From Acinetobacter sp. NIPH 2699 (GTDB lineage Bacteria; Pseudomonadota; Gammaproteobacteria; Pseudomonadales; Moraxellaceae): 64,000 nucleotides of DNA. How positions within the stretch are numbered: position 1 is the stretch's first letter; each line of letters starts with the position of its first letter. The notes beneath the pieces are model-generated. The model was not told where the DNA came from, searched no databases, and was given only the letters and a program-made list of their open reading frames with translations. The position numbers and the translations under genes were made by a program. This document shows positions 1 through 9,110 of the stretch, one piece after another. The DNA lies in contig NZ_JAKZGL010000007.1 in the NCBI RefSeq assembly GCF_022549355.1, forward strand, positions 1 to 64,000, in the 5' to 3' direction.

Positions 1-1178
1 TCATTGGTGCTCAAGTCATCCAAGCTCACCACGGGTGCAACTGCATCTACCACCGCTGTGGCAGGATCTGAGCTATTGTCTGCGGGGTCTGTTGCAACCA
101 CAGTTATTTCATCACCATCTTCAAGATTGTCTGGGTTTGGAACACTCCAATTACCATCTTCGTCTGTAACTGCTTCTACTTCGCTGCCGTCTGGGAAAGT
201 CACCGTAACGGTTGTACCAGGTTCTGCTGTTCCTGTGATTGGATCTGTTCCATTCACTGGATCAATCACGGGTGCATCCGGTGGGGTAACATCAACATCA
301 TAGACTTGGCTATCTGTTACTGTGCTGCTATTACCTGCTGCATTTGTAAATTTAACTGTTGCGTCAATCGTTTTATCCGCATCTGCCAGTAAGCCACTAC
401 CGGGTACGCTTACACTCCATGTTCCATTTGCTGCGTTGACTATGGCGTTATAACTCACACCATTAACAACCACAGTAACAACTGTTGTTGCTGCATCTGC
501 TGGAATATTAGTAAGTTTACCTGTGATCGTCACATTACCTGCTGCTTCCGCCGCATTTAAAACGTTATCTGATGTCAATGGATCAATATCAAAACCAACA
601 TTGTCTGTATTTGGAGGAGTTGTATCTGGATTATTATTATTTTTACCACCACCGCCGCCACTTGCAGCTGCAATAATACCACCAGCAACTATCGGAACAG
701 CCCATAACCAAGGGTTCATACCAGCATCATGGTACAATAATGGCTCTATTGATTGGATAGGTTGAAACAGAACGTCGGAGACAGGCGCTTCTACTATTTC
801 AGGTACAACCGCTGGAGTCTCCTCTAAATAAACAGCCCCTTCTGCATCTGCATCTGCATCCGCATCTGCATCCGCATCCGCATCTGCATCACTTTCAGCA
901 TCCTTAAATTTAGCCCAAGTTAACTGTCCATTTTCATCCTGAATAACAAGACTATTATCCAGATTGTTATTTTCATTGAAGAAATTTTGAATTACTATTT
1001 TTTCTCCATTTTTCAAGAAAACAACTGCATTCAAACCATCTCTTTTTATTACTAATATGTCCGCTAAAGGAACCTTAATTAATACTACTGCGGCCTCAGA
1101 AGGCAGAGTCGTCGTATTATCCGTTGTGTTAGAAAGTGTTTTGTGACTTTCCTTGGAAATTATTTGTATTTCAGACAT
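1..1178 (-). CDS. Large Ig-repeat adhesin, Bap/BapA-type N-terminus (partial)
   Basis: Open frame from an ATG at 1178 (GAGG nine bases upstream) to the left edge, about 392 codons with no stop; the C-terminus lies outside the window. Seen in order: a polar start of about 95 residues resembling the BapA prefix-like domain, eight Asp-Ala dipeptides (residues 97-112), an acidic/proline stretch, a hydrophobic segment near 157-172 ending in a Gly run, then tandem Ig-like domains with recurrent DxTPPxAPxI and GxWSV motifs. Proteins of this build are giant type-I-secreted surface adhesins used in attachment and biofilm. No classical signal peptide is present, which fits type I secretion. The class is fairly certain. 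Total length, the C-terminal secretion signal and the partner exporter cannot be seen. Confidence 0.8.
   Translation of the reverse strand, partial: MSEIQIISKESHKTLSNTTDNTTTLPSEAAVVLIKVPLADILVIKRDGLNAVVFLKNGEKIVIQNFFNENNNLDNSLVIQDENGQLTWAKFKDAESDADADADADADADADAEGAVYLEETPAVVPEIVEAPVSDVLFQPIQSIEPLLYHDAGMNPWLWAVPIVAGGIIAAASGGGGGKNNNNPDTTPPNTDNVGFDIDPLTSDNVLNAAEAAGNVTITGKLTNIPADAATTVVTVVVNGVSYNAIVNAANGTWSVSVPGSGLLADADKTIDATVKFTNAAGNSSTVTDSQVYDVDVTPPDAPVIDPVNGTDPITGTAEPGTTVTVTFPDGSEVEAVTDEDGNWSVPNPDNLEDGDEITVVATDPADNSSDPATAVVDAVAPVVSLDDLSTN
841..888 (-). repeat. Hexanucleotide GATGCN repeat coding for (Asp-Ala)8
   Basis: Eight consecutive six-base units, each GAT followed by GCA or GCG on the coding strand, lie inside the adhesin N-terminus. 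Because the unit is six bases, gain or loss of copies would change protein length without shifting frame. The third-position variation (GCA/GCG) shows the array is not freshly expanded. Confidence 0.85.
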
Positions 1179-1578
1179 GGTTCTGTTCCTCAATTATAAT
1201 ATATTTGTTTTCAACTGCTTATCTATTCAAGTGTTAAGCTTTCGCGTATTTTGTTATGTATTACATTTATTACAGTTATCGACTCTACTCTAAACCAATT
1301 TTTAAAAATGTTAAATAGCCCACAAAAAAAAATAGTTATGCATAATAAGCCAAAGTTAACAAAAAATCTTAAGCCTTTATTTTTTAAAACATTTATTACT
1401 AAAATACGTTTTTTTAAATTATAAAATTTACATTTATTAATAATTTTTTTTAAATAACCATTAGTTCCCAAAAGGCATTTAAATAATTTTAAAATATTAT
1501 TTAATAAATCTTAAACATAATTTAAAAATAAAAACTTGTCTTTAAGGAAGGATTTTATCAAACAAATAAAATATAATG
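1179..1578. other. Very AT-rich spacer upstream of the adhesin
   Basis: About 400 bases, extremely AT-rich, with long A/T runs especially in 1370-1570. It must contain the adhesin promoter, since the neighbouring antiporter gene points the same way and ends at 1579. I could not pick a convincing -35/-10 pair in such skewed sequence. A minus-strand frame at 1223-1471 exists but looks like a by-product of the base composition. Confidence 0.6.
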
Positions 1579-3078
1579 TTAAAAATTATCAGGATTTTCC
1601 AAACGTCTTACTTCTTCTCGTTTATTTGGGTGATGCATCGTTGTAACCCCATCTTCAGTTCTTTGATCTAATAAGACTTCTGGATTATAAATTGTAATAA
1701 TCTCTTTACCTGCTGAATCCTCGCCAATAATGTATTTGAAACCACGACGATTCATCTTGTTACACATGCGTTGATAAAAGCCTTTTAAACCTTTTGTTTC
1801 TTCGTTTGGATTATAATAAAAAGTATTCATCACTGCTGGTAAGCCTAGCCCACACACGACTCCAGACAACAATACACTGATAAAAGTATAGCCAATTAAA
1901 ATACTGCTATAAGCACTCAGTGCAGGTATATTTGCAACAGCAAGAATTAATGCCAGCGAAATACCACCTCGGACACCGCCCCAAGATAATATTGTTAAAC
2001 TTCCGTTATAGCTTTTTTTACGAAACGAGGGAAATAAAGCAAAAGCTGAAAAATTCGCAACAAATCTTGATAAATGTAAGATAAGGAAAGCAACAATCCC
2101 CCCAATAATCAAACCAGCGTTTAAATCTAGAATGAATAACTCTAAACCAATTAAGGTGAAGAGGAATGAGTTAATGATCCCCTCGACGGTATGCCAAAAA
2201 TGATTCACCTCACGTATTTCACGCTGCTCACGAATCTCATGCCATTTATTACCGACAATCAAACCACCAATAACACATGCAATTGGAGCTGATGCATGCG
2301 CAAATAAAGCGACCAGATACGATCCACTTGCAAGTAAAGCAGTCGTTAAAATCAAGGATTCCATCTCGTGCTTGCCACGTAACAAACGTAAGATACCGAA
2401 CCCAAATGCAAGGCCAATGATGACTGCAACAAAGATCTCATATAACAAGGTTTCAACTGTTGCGATTAATGAAAAGTGTTCACCCTGTATAACATTGAGT
2501 AACGTCATAAATAAGGCGATACACATTGCATCATTAAATAATGATTCACCTTCAAGCTTGACCATTAAATGATGCGGTGCGCGAATCGAGCTTAACACCC
2601 CTTTGACACCAATCGGATCAGTTGCACCCAATGCTGCACCAAGGAGTAATAGAACAATGAATGGGACCGGATAACCAACTGCCCATTGAAATAAGTACAG
2701 CAGCCCAGCATAAAAACCAGCACAAAGTACCAATGCAATCGTGGCTAGAATACTGATAGGTTTCCAATGATTCTTTAGATCTGAAATTTTAAATTTTAGT
2801 GCGGAAGATGTCAGGATAAAACAAATCACACCATTAATTAAAAAGTCGTAAAAATCGATACTTCTTACAGCGGCTTCAATATTATGAATATTAATGGTAA
2901 TAAACTGATTACCATTCAATAAACTTGCTCCCCACTGCAATATAAAAACAAAAATTGCAGAAACAATCGGAACACCTATTGCTTGAGGGAAACCCAATAT
3001 GCGTTTATTAAAAATAGTCGTTGCTATGGATAATGCAAAAATCACCGTTAATGCTTGTAAAAGAAAATAATTACCCAT
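1579..3078 (-). CDS. Cation:proton antiporter, NhaP/CPA1 type
   Basis: A 499-residue, highly hydrophobic protein with about a dozen membrane segments, followed by a soluble C-terminal tail of about 90 residues. The transport core shows the CPA1 hallmarks: ATDP at residues 152-155 and the ESLFND motif at 178-183, whose acidic residues bind the exchanged ions. The family swaps Na+ (or K+) for H+ across the inner membrane for pH and salt homeostasis. The ATG start has GAGG four bases upstream. Nothing in the sequence fixes the ion preference. The gene stands alone: the upstream neighbour is 131 bases away on the same strand. Confidence 0.88.
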   Translation of the reverse strand: MGNYFLLQALTVIFALSIATTIFNKRILGFPQAIGVPIVSAIFVFILQWGASLLNGNQFITINIHNIEAAVRSIDFYDFLINGVICFILTSSALKFKISDLKNHWKPISILATIALVLCAGFYAGLLYLFQWAVGYPVPFIVLLLLGAALGATDPIGVKGVLSSIRAPHHLMVKLEGESLFNDAMCIALFMTLLNVIQGEHFSLIATVETLLYEIFVAVIIGLAFGFGILRLLRGKHEMESLILTTALLASGSYLVALFAHASAPIACVIGGLIVGNKWHEIREQREIREVNHFWHTVEGIINSFLFTLIGLELFILDLNAGLIIGGIVAFLILHLSRFVANFSAFALFPSFRKKSYNGSLTILSWGGVRGGISLALILAVANIPALSAYSSILIGYTFISVLLSGVVCGLGLPAVMNTFYYNPNEETKGLKGFYQRMCNKMNRRGFKYIIGEDSAGKEIITIYNPEVLLDQRTEDGVTTMHHPNKREEVRRLENPDNF

Positions 3079-3209
3079 ATGACCTCTTTATTTTTCTCAA
3101 TCTAAAAACAACATATTTCATCTAAATTTTAAAACATATCATTTCCACGTCCCAGAACGCCCTCATCTCTCCAGTATAAAAAAGAAATAAATGATAAAAT
3201 ATCAAACGC

Positions 3210-4103
3210 TTAACCAAAAGTATTACATTGATTAATATCACCTGATTTTAGGCCTTGCTGAAACCACTGCATACGCTGTTCACTGCTACCATGGGTAAAA
3301 CTATCGGGTACGACTTGTCCAGTTGCACGTCGCTGTAAATAGTCATCACCAATTTTTTTTGCAGCATCCATCGCTTCCTCGATATCACCTTGTTCTAAAA
3401 ACTGAGTACGTTGATGGTTTTGATGTGCCCAAATCCCTGCAAAACAGTCAGCCTGTAACTCCAAACGAACTGAAAGCTGATTGCCTTGCGCTTGACTCGC
3501 TTGTGAACGTGCTTGCTGAACTTGCCCAGATATTCCTAATAAATTTTGAATATGATGCCCAACCTCATGGGCGATCACATAAGCCTGAGCGAAATCCCCT
3601 GCTTGATCTTGACGAGAAAGCTCAGTTTGATTTTGTTCCCCCGAAATGCCCATTTGCTGCCGCATATCTTTAAAGAAAGAGGTATCAATATAAACCTTCT
3701 GATCCGCGGGACAGTAAAAGGGGCCCATAGCCGCTTGTGCCGAACCACAACCAGAACGAACGACACCGCTAAATAAAACTAATTTTGGTGGTTTATAAGT
3801 CATTCCTATTTGCTGAAAAATCGGTGTCCACGTATCTTCTGTATCTGCCAAAACCGTTCCAACAAAATCACTTGCTTCTTTTTGATCGGCTGTTAAGTTT
3901 TGAGGGGCATTTCCTTCTTGAGTCGATTGAGCACTTGTTACCGCCTGAGTTGCCTGATAAGCCTGCTGTGGATCGACCCCAAAAAACTTCCAAGCAACGA
4001 ATGCAACCACCAAACCTAAAATACTAATCCCACCTGCTTTTGCTCCGCCACCACCACGACGGTCTTCAACATTGCTGCTGACTCGACGACCTTTCCAACG
4101 CAT
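3210..4103 (-). CDS. Neutral zinc metallopeptidase (YpfJ family)
   Basis: A 297-residue protein with a basic, glycine-rich N-terminus (RRGGGG), one membrane segment at about residues 26-43 and a periplasmic-looking domain. The zinc-protease motif HEVGH is at 179-183, and the following LELQAD stretch supplies the likely third zinc ligand, as in Pfam zinc_peptidase PF04228. Its substrate is not known for most members. The start chosen is the ATG at 4103, with GAGG seven bases upstream; a GTG two codons earlier overlaps that ribosome site and is less likely. It lies 38 bases downstream of the DUF808 gene, so the two may be co-transcribed. Confidence 0.88.
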   Translation of the reverse strand: MRWKGRRVSSNVEDRRGGGGAKAGGISILGLVVAFVAWKFFGVDPQQAYQATQAVTSAQSTQEGNAPQNLTADQKEASDFVGTVLADTEDTWTPIFQQIGMTYKPPKLVLFSGVVRSGCGSAQAAMGPFYCPADQKVYIDTSFFKDMRQQMGISGEQNQTELSRQDQAGDFAQAYVIAHEVGHHIQNLLGISGQVQQARSQASQAQGNQLSVRLELQADCFAGIWAHQNHQRTQFLEQGDIEEAMDAAKKIGDDYLQRRATGQVVPDSFTHGSSEQRMQWFQQGLKSGDINQCNTFG

Positions 4104-4141
4104 AACCACCTCACATGCTCACGATGATGACGACCTATTTT

Positions 4142-5065
4142 TTAAGCAGATGCTTTTGACCACACTTTTTGAACAAGACTCACAATAATCAGCACAATAG
4201 CACCCGCAACCAAACCGATTCCAAAATTAATCAATGTCGGTGTTACAGCGCCAATGATTGAGCCAACACTTGGGATAAGCTCTAAATGGTCTACTGTTTC
4301 TTCAGTAAAGTGATGCAGCAAAGGGATGGTATGTGTGATGATTCCACCACCCACTAAAAACATCGCAATCGTTCCAACAATAGATAAAGTTTTCATTAAA
4401 ACTGGTGCAAAAGCGAGTAAACCACGCCCTATTTTATTTTTAAATTCAGAAACTTGTTGTGTTAAATACAAACCTAAATCATCAATTTTAACGATCATTG
4501 CGACCAAGCCATAAACACCAATAGTCATCGCAATTGCAATCACACTTAATACCGATACTTTAGTCATAAATGCCGCTGTTGCAACTGTACCTAACGAAAT
4601 CACCACAATTTCAGCAGATAAAATAAAGTCGGTACGAATTGCACCTTTTACTTTTTCTTTCTCAAACTTCTCTAAATCAACCTCTACTTCTTGTAGGCTT
4701 TCATTTGCCTCTTCAACTGTTTTTGCTTTTTTATGATGGAATGTGTGTACTACTTTTTCCACCCCTTCATAACAAAGGAATAAACCACCAATCATTAATA
4801 ACGGATTAATGAGCCATGGGGCAAAAACACTAATCAACAGCGCTAATGGGACTAAAATTAATTTATTGACAAACGATCCCTTTGCAACACTCCAAACAAC
4901 AGGTAATTCCCGATCAGAACGGACACCACTGACTTGTTGTGCATTCAGCGCTAAATCATCCCCCAATACACCTGCTGTTTTTTTTGCAGCCATTTTACTC
5001 ATCACCGCAACATCATCTAAAACTGTTGCGATATCATCAAGTAATAGTAATAGACCACTGGCCAT
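4142..5065 (-). CDS. DUF808 family membrane protein (YedI-like)
   Basis: A 307-residue protein starting [20 protein letters not shown], the typical opening of DUF808/YedI proteins. It has a cytoplasmic-looking N-terminal 65 residues, then several membrane helices (about 70-100, 150-190, 215-245 and 275-300) with a charged coiled segment near 110-140. It is an inner-membrane protein of unknown function, present in many Gram-negative bacteria. The start ATG at 5065 is preceded by a GGAA stretch. It is probably the first gene of a two-gene unit with the metallopeptidase downstream. Confidence 0.88.
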   Translation of the reverse strand: MASGLLLLLDDIATVLDDVAVMSKMAAKKTAGVLGDDLALNAQQVSGVRSDRELPVVWSVAKGSFVNKLILVPLALLISVFAPWLINPLLMIGGLFLCYEGVEKVVHTFHHKKAKTVEEANESLQEVEVDLEKFEKEKVKGAIRTDFILSAEIVVISLGTVATAAFMTKVSVLSVIAIAMTIGVYGLVAMIVKIDDLGLYLTQQVSEFKNKIGRGLLAFAPVLMKTLSIVGTIAMFLVGGGIITHTIPLLHHFTEETVDHLELIPSVGSIIGAVTPTLINFGIGLVAGAIVLIIVSLVQKVWSKASA

Positions 5066-5229
5066 TTTTATTTCCTTCTTGGTATTTATTTCACTATAGT
5101 AGAATCACTCAATAAATTCACAATATTATTTTAAGAAAAAGTTTAAGCAATCGCTGACGAAAAAAAATTATTTACCGTACAATAATGCCCATCTTATATT
5201 GATCAAATAACTGAATCTTGGAACATATC

Positions 5230-6243
5230 ATGAGTAATGCTGATCATCGCCCAATCATCTTGACAGGCGATCGCCCTACTGGACAACTTCATCTTGGACA
5301 CTTTGTCGGTTCATTACGTTCACGTGTAGGTTTACAAGACAGTCATCATCAACACCTTTTATTGGCAGATGCTCAAGCACTTACGGACAATGCTGATAAT
5401 CCTGAGAAAGTACGTAATAATATTCTTCAAGTCGCATTAGATTATTTAGCTGTTGGTATTGATCCAAGTAAAACCACCATTTGTGTGCAGTCTTGTTTGC
5501 CTGCACTCAATGAACTCACAATGATTTATCTCAACTATGTGACTGTAGCGCGTTTAGAACGCAACCCGACAGTGAAGGCCGAAATTCAACTTCGTAACTT
5601 TGAGCGTGATATTCCAGCCGGTTTCTTATGCTATCCAATCGCCCAAGCAGCGGATATCACTGCATTTAAAGCGACTGTTGTTCCTGTTGGCGAAGATCAA
5701 CTGCCAATGATCGAACAAACCAACGAAGTTGTTCGTCGTGTCAATCGCCAAATCGGTCATGACCTTTTGCCAGAATGCAAAGCGTTATTATCAAATATGG
5801 CACGTTTACCCGGTTTTGATGGCAAAGCCAAAATGTCCAAATCTTTGGGTAATACCATTGTGTTAAATGCTTCGGATAAAGACATCAAAAAAGCAGTGAA
5901 CGCAATGTATACCGATCCAAATCACTTACGCATTGAAGATCCCGGTCAAGTGGAAGGCAATATCGTCTTTACCTATCTGGATGCCTTTGATCCAAATAAA
6001 GCAGAAGTGGAAGAGCTAAAAGCATATTATCGTCGTGGAGGTTTAGGCGATGGTGCTGTCAAAAAACGCTTAGAAGGTGTTTTACAAGAGCTGATTGCAC
6101 CAATTCGTGAACGTCGTGCCGAGCTAGAAAAAGATCCTGATTACATCATGGATATATTAAAACAAGGCACTGAGAAATGCCGAAATATTACGCAGCAAAC
6201 CCTAGATGAAGTTAAAGCAGGATTAGGATTATTTAAATTCTAA
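5230..6243 (+). CDS. trpS: Tryptophan--tRNA ligase
   Basis: A 337-residue class I aminoacyl-tRNA synthetase that charges tRNA-Trp. The HIGH-type motif is HLGH at residues 21-24 after the GDRPTG segment, and the KMSKS loop is at 201-205 (AKMSKSLGNT). The start chosen is ATG 5230; an in-frame TTG at 5218 would add four residues. The length matches the family. It is a single gene with its own terminator just downstream. In Acinetobacter baylyi the region after trpS carries the small RNA Aar, and a matching candidate is present here. Confidence 0.95.
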   Translation: MSNADHRPIILTGDRPTGQLHLGHFVGSLRSRVGLQDSHHQHLLLADAQALTDNADNPEKVRNNILQVALDYLAVGIDPSKTTICVQSCLPALNELTMIYLNYVTVARLERNPTVKAEIQLRNFERDIPAGFLCYPIAQAADITAFKATVVPVGEDQLPMIEQTNEVVRRVNRQIGHDLLPECKALLSNMARLPGFDGKAKMSKSLGNTIVLNASDKDIKKAVNAMYTDPNHLRIEDPGQVEGNIVFTYLDAFDPNKAEVEELKAYYRRGGLGDGAVKKRLEGVLQELIAPIRERRAELEKDPDYIMDILKQGTEKCRNITQQTLDEVKAGLGLFKF

Positions 6244-6262
6244 TTTATATGATATTTCACAC

Positions 6263-6287
6263 AAAAGGCCCGATTCAGGGCTTTTTT
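6263..6287 (+). terminator. Intrinsic terminator after trpS
   Basis: The stem AAAAGGCCC / GGGCTTTT (one bulged G) with a six-base loop is followed by a T run. It begins 19 bases after the trpS stop. Confidence 0.75.
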
Positions 6288-6423
6288 GTATAAGCATTTG
6301 ATTTAAGTCTAATTTAAGAACTTCCCCATAAAATCCAAAACTAACATTTTTTGTCAACTATTAACACATATTAACAGTAGTTAACACGAATACCCATGAA
6401 AACAGTCAGGTTTTTGACTAATA

Positions 6424-6452
6424 TTGCGATGTAGATTAGCAAACACTAATCT
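6424..6452 (+). promoter_or_regulatory. Candidate promoter of the Aar-like small RNA
   Basis: TTGCGA at 6424-6429 and TAATCT at 6447-6452 are separated by 17 bases. The -10 lies inside an inverted repeat (GATTAG at 6433-6438, CTAATC at 6446-6451). The 12-base string CACTAATCTTAT here recurs in the putative gltA promoter at 21771-21782. Prediction from motif spacing only. Confidence 0.35.
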
Positions 6453-6457
6453 TATGA

Positions 6458-6540
6458 CATTTCTCCTTTTCAACCGGAACTGTTTTAAACAGATTCGCGT
6501 TGTTCAACGCAGTGATCACCCCAATCATTGCGTTTTTTTT
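6458..6540 (+). ncRNA. aar: Probable small regulatory RNA, Aar-like
   Basis: Aar was described in A. baylyi as an Hfq-dependent small RNA encoded between trpS and sucD and tied to amino-acid metabolism. Here the same spacer, trpS to yqiJK-sucD, holds a compact RNA-like unit. It has a C/U-rich single-stranded segment (TTTCTCCTTTTC, 6460-6471) able to pair with Shine-Dalgarno sites, a small hairpin GCGTTG/CAACGC (6497-6510), and an intrinsic terminator. The terminator stem AACGCAGTGAT / ATCATTGCGTT pairs fully if one G-U is allowed, and it runs into eight T. The 3' arm of the small hairpin overlaps the 5' arm of the terminator, so the two are mutually exclusive. The 5' end is inferred from the candidate promoter and may be wrong by tens of bases. 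A 32-codon frame from 6454 overlaps it but has no ribosome site. Confidence 0.65.
6507..6540 (+). terminator. Intrinsic terminator of the Aar-like RNA
   Basis: An 11-pair stem (one G-U) with the seven-base loop CACCCCA is followed by an uninterrupted T run ending at 6540. A long U tail after a stem is the usual Hfq-binding 3' end of small RNAs. Confidence 0.75.
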
Positions 6541-6652
6541 CGCCTGTTATAAATTTAAGTTGAATTTCAAGTAGCTTACATTTATCCTTATAACTGTTTT
6601 ATTTTTATAAAAAATTTATTAATTCTTTCAAAAAGAAATAAGAGCAATCCCA

Positions 6653-7297
6653 ATGATTTTAGAACTCCTCACACACCCATCCAATTTTATTTTTAGTATT
6701 GCTTTAATGTTATGCTTATTTATTGGCGTACTAGAATTAATCCTATTATTACTGGGTGGTAGTTCTAGTTTTATTGAACAGTTCCTACCAGATAGTCTCA
6801 CTGATATAAATCACGCGGATGTCTCTATTGAACATTCAAATAATGTATTTACTCAGCTTCTTGAATGGTTATATCTAGGTAAAGTGCCGTTATTAATTTG
6901 GCTAATCATTTTCCTCACAGCTTATGGATTAACTGGCTTAATTATTCAGAATATTTTTTTCCTTTTGACTGAGCATTATTTTTCAGCTTGGTTGATCGCG
7001 CCAGCATGCTTATTTCTCTGTATGCCTATCGTACGTTTCAGTGCTGCTTTCATCGCTAAAATTATTCCTAAAGATGAAACAACCGCGATTCATAGTGATG
7101 ATTTGATTGGTCGTACTGCACAGATTATTTTAGGTGAAGCAAAACCCAACTCCCCTGCGCAAGCGAAAGTTAAAGATCAATTTGGTCAGACACATTATGT
7201 CTTAGTTGAACCAGAACTTGATATTATATTTTTTCAAGGACAAGACGTTATTTTAACGCAAAGAACCAAAATCGGCTTTCAAGCAATTGCCACTTAA
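6653..7297 (+). CDS. yqiJ: YqiJ-like membrane protein with OB-fold (NfeD-related)
   Basis: A 214-residue protein with three membrane segments (about 11-36, 80-104 and 112-132), then a C-terminal soluble domain containing DLIGRTAQIILGEA and ending FQAIAT, typical of the NfeD/YqiJ OB-fold. Such proteins are encoded next to flotillins and are thought to work with them at the inner membrane. The flotillin gene follows after 32 bases, so they form a two-gene operon. The upstream ribosome site is weak (AGAG). The gene symbol follows the E. coli yqiJK pair. Confidence 0.8.
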   Translation: MILELLTHPSNFIFSIALMLCLFIGVLELILLLLGGSSSFIEQFLPDSLTDINHADVSIEHSNNVFTQLLEWLYLGKVPLLIWLIIFLTAYGLTGLIIQNIFFLLTEHYFSAWLIAPACLFLCMPIVRFSAAFIAKIIPKDETTAIHSDDLIGRTAQIILGEAKPNSPAQAKVKDQFGQTHYVLVEPELDIIFFQGQDVILTQRTKIGFQAIAT

Positions 7298-7329
7298 TTT
7301 TTTATATTACATACACAGAGGGTATTTAA

Positions 7330-9036
7330 ATGCTTACTTCAGCATTGACTGAAATTCTAATTATTACGGGTATTATTTTTGCTGTACTGATCTTTATTGG
7401 TGTTGTAATTGCTCGATTATACAAACGTTCAAGTAAAGAGGTTTCATTTGTACGTACAGGTTGGGGTGGTGAAAAAGTCATTTTAAATGGAGGTGCAATT
7501 GTACTGCCAGTTTTACATGAAATCATCCCTGTAAATATGAATACTTTACGTTTAGAAGTGAAGCGTGCTGCTGACCAAGCTTTAATTACACGTGATCGTA
7601 TGCGTGTCGATGTGATGGCTGAATTTTATGTTCGGGTAAAACCAACAAGTGAGTCAATTGCAACAGCAGCCCAAACATTGGGTAGAAAAACCATGTCTCC
7701 TCCTGAATTAAAAGATTTAGTAGAAGGTAAGTTTGTAGACTCTTTACGTGCAGTCGCAGCAGAAATGGCAATGGAAGAGCTACATGAAAAGCGTGTTGAT
7801 TTCGTACAAAAAGTTCAGCAAGTAGTATCAGAAGATTTATCAAAAAATGGTTTAGAGCTTGAAACGGTGTCATTAACAGGCTTAGATCAAACGAGTTTTA
7901 AATTCTTTAATCCACAAAATGCTTTTGATGCTGAAGGTTTAACTAAACTCACAGAAACCATTGAAGACCGTCGTAAAAAACGTAATGACATCGAACAAGA
8001 TACTGATCTTGCCATTCGCGGCAAAGATTTAGAGGCTGAACGTAAACGACTCGAAATTTCACGTGAAGAAGAATACGCAAAAATGCAACAAGAGCGAGAA
8101 ATTTCAATTCGTAAAGCTGAACAAATGGCTGAAATTGCGTCTCAAGAGGCTGGCAAAAAACGTGAAGCAGAAGAAGCACGGATTGCTGCTGAACGTGAAG
8201 TTGAGCTAAAACGTATTGCTGCTGCGCGTGATGTTGCGAATGAAAATATTCAGAAAGCGCAGCTCATTCAAAAAGCAGAAGTTGAACAAAAGAAAACCAT
8301 TGAACTTGCTGAGCAAGATCGCGCTATTGCAATTGCCGAGAAATCTCGTGCCGAATCTGAAGCCAAAGCGCAAGCCGATAAAGCGCGTGCTGAAGCAGTC
8401 AAGGCAGAAGAAGAAGTAATCACCGTGCGTGAAACACAACGCGCAGAACGTCAAAAAGCAGTTGAATTGGTTGCAGCAAAACAAACTGCTGAGAAAGATG
8501 CAATTGCGATTACGGTTGCGGCTGATGCTGGTAAAAAAGCGGCTGCTGATGAAGCTGAAGCAGTCCGAATTGGTGCTGAAGCGGAAGCAGAGAAAGTTCG
8601 CTTAAAAGCAAAAGGTGAGGCAGATGCCAAGATCTTACTGGCTCAAGCATTGGAAAAACAATACCAAGTTGATGCTGAAGGTACACGTGCGGTGAATGAA
8701 GCAGCCAATGTCCTTTCTGCTGAGCAGGTCGAAATGCAAGTCCGCTTGGCACTCCTTAAACACTTACCTGACATCATTCGTGAAAGTGTTAAACCAATGG
8801 AAAATATTGACGACATCAAAATTTTACAGGTCAATGGTTTAGGCAGTTTTGCTGGTGGAAATTCATCAACTGAGCATGTTGACAATGGTCAAGCTTCATT
8901 ATCTGATCAAGTCGTGAATAGCGCCCTACGCTATCGCTCACAAGCCCCTCTCATTGATAGTTTGATGAGTGAACTTGGCTTACAAGGTGGTGATATTAAT
9001 GGTTTGACTCAAGGCTTAAAACCAAAGGCTGAATAA
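7330..9036 (+). CDS. yqiK: Flotillin-family protein YqiK
   Basis: A 568-residue protein with an N-terminal membrane anchor (about 7-28), an SPFH/band-7 domain (about 35-220), a very long charged coiled coil rich in Glu-Ala-Lys repeats (about 225-430) and a short C-terminal domain. This is the layout of bacterial flotillins, which form oligomers in membrane microdomains. It is paired with yqiJ upstream and ends before a strong bidirectional terminator. The GAGGG-type ribosome site lies directly before the ATG. The pair sits between trpS and sucD. Confidence 0.9.
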   Translation: MLTSALTEILIITGIIFAVLIFIGVVIARLYKRSSKEVSFVRTGWGGEKVILNGGAIVLPVLHEIIPVNMNTLRLEVKRAADQALITRDRMRVDVMAEFYVRVKPTSESIATAAQTLGRKTMSPPELKDLVEGKFVDSLRAVAAEMAMEELHEKRVDFVQKVQQVVSEDLSKNGLELETVSLTGLDQTSFKFFNPQNAFDAEGLTKLTETIEDRRKKRNDIEQDTDLAIRGKDLEAERKRLEISREEEYAKMQQEREISIRKAEQMAEIASQEAGKKREAEEARIAAEREVELKRIAAARDVANENIQKAQLIQKAEVEQKKTIELAEQDRAIAIAEKSRAESEAKAQADKARAEAVKAEEEVITVRETQRAERQKAVELVAAKQTAEKDAIAITVAADAGKKAAADEAEAVRIGAEAEAEKVRLKAKGEADAKILLAQALEKQYQVDAEGTRAVNEAANVLSAEQVEMQVRLALLKHLPDIIRESVKPMENIDDIKILQVNGLGSFAGGNSSTEHVDNGQASLSDQVVNSALRYRSQAPLIDSLMSELGLQGGDINGLTQGLKPKAE

Positions 9037-9060
9037 TTGGAACTATAGTTATTTCCCAAT

Positions 9061-9090
9061 AAAAAACCCCAATAAAAATTGGGGTTTTTT
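9061..9090. terminator. Bidirectional terminator between yqiK and sucD
   Basis: A perfect stem, AAAAAACCCCAAT / ATTGGGGTTTTTT, with a four-base loop. It has a T run on either strand, so it serves both yqiK (+) and sucD (-), which converge here. Confidence 0.92.
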
Positions 9091-9110
9091 AAAGATTAAA
9101 ATCTAACGAA

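Noticed and set aside
4..765. Plus-strand open frames across the left edge
   Set aside because: They are antisense shadows of the repetitive adhesin gene on the minus strand, which has a proper start, ribosome site and Ig-like motifs.
1223..1471. 82-codon minus-strand frame in the spacer upstream of the adhesin
   Set aside because: Lies in extremely AT-rich DNA, and its Lys/Ile/Phe/Asn composition is what random AT-rich sequence encodes. No ribosome site at its start.
3323..3673. Overlapping open frames opposite the zinc peptidase gene
   Set aside because: Shadows; the minus-strand frame carries HEVGH and the family-typical length.
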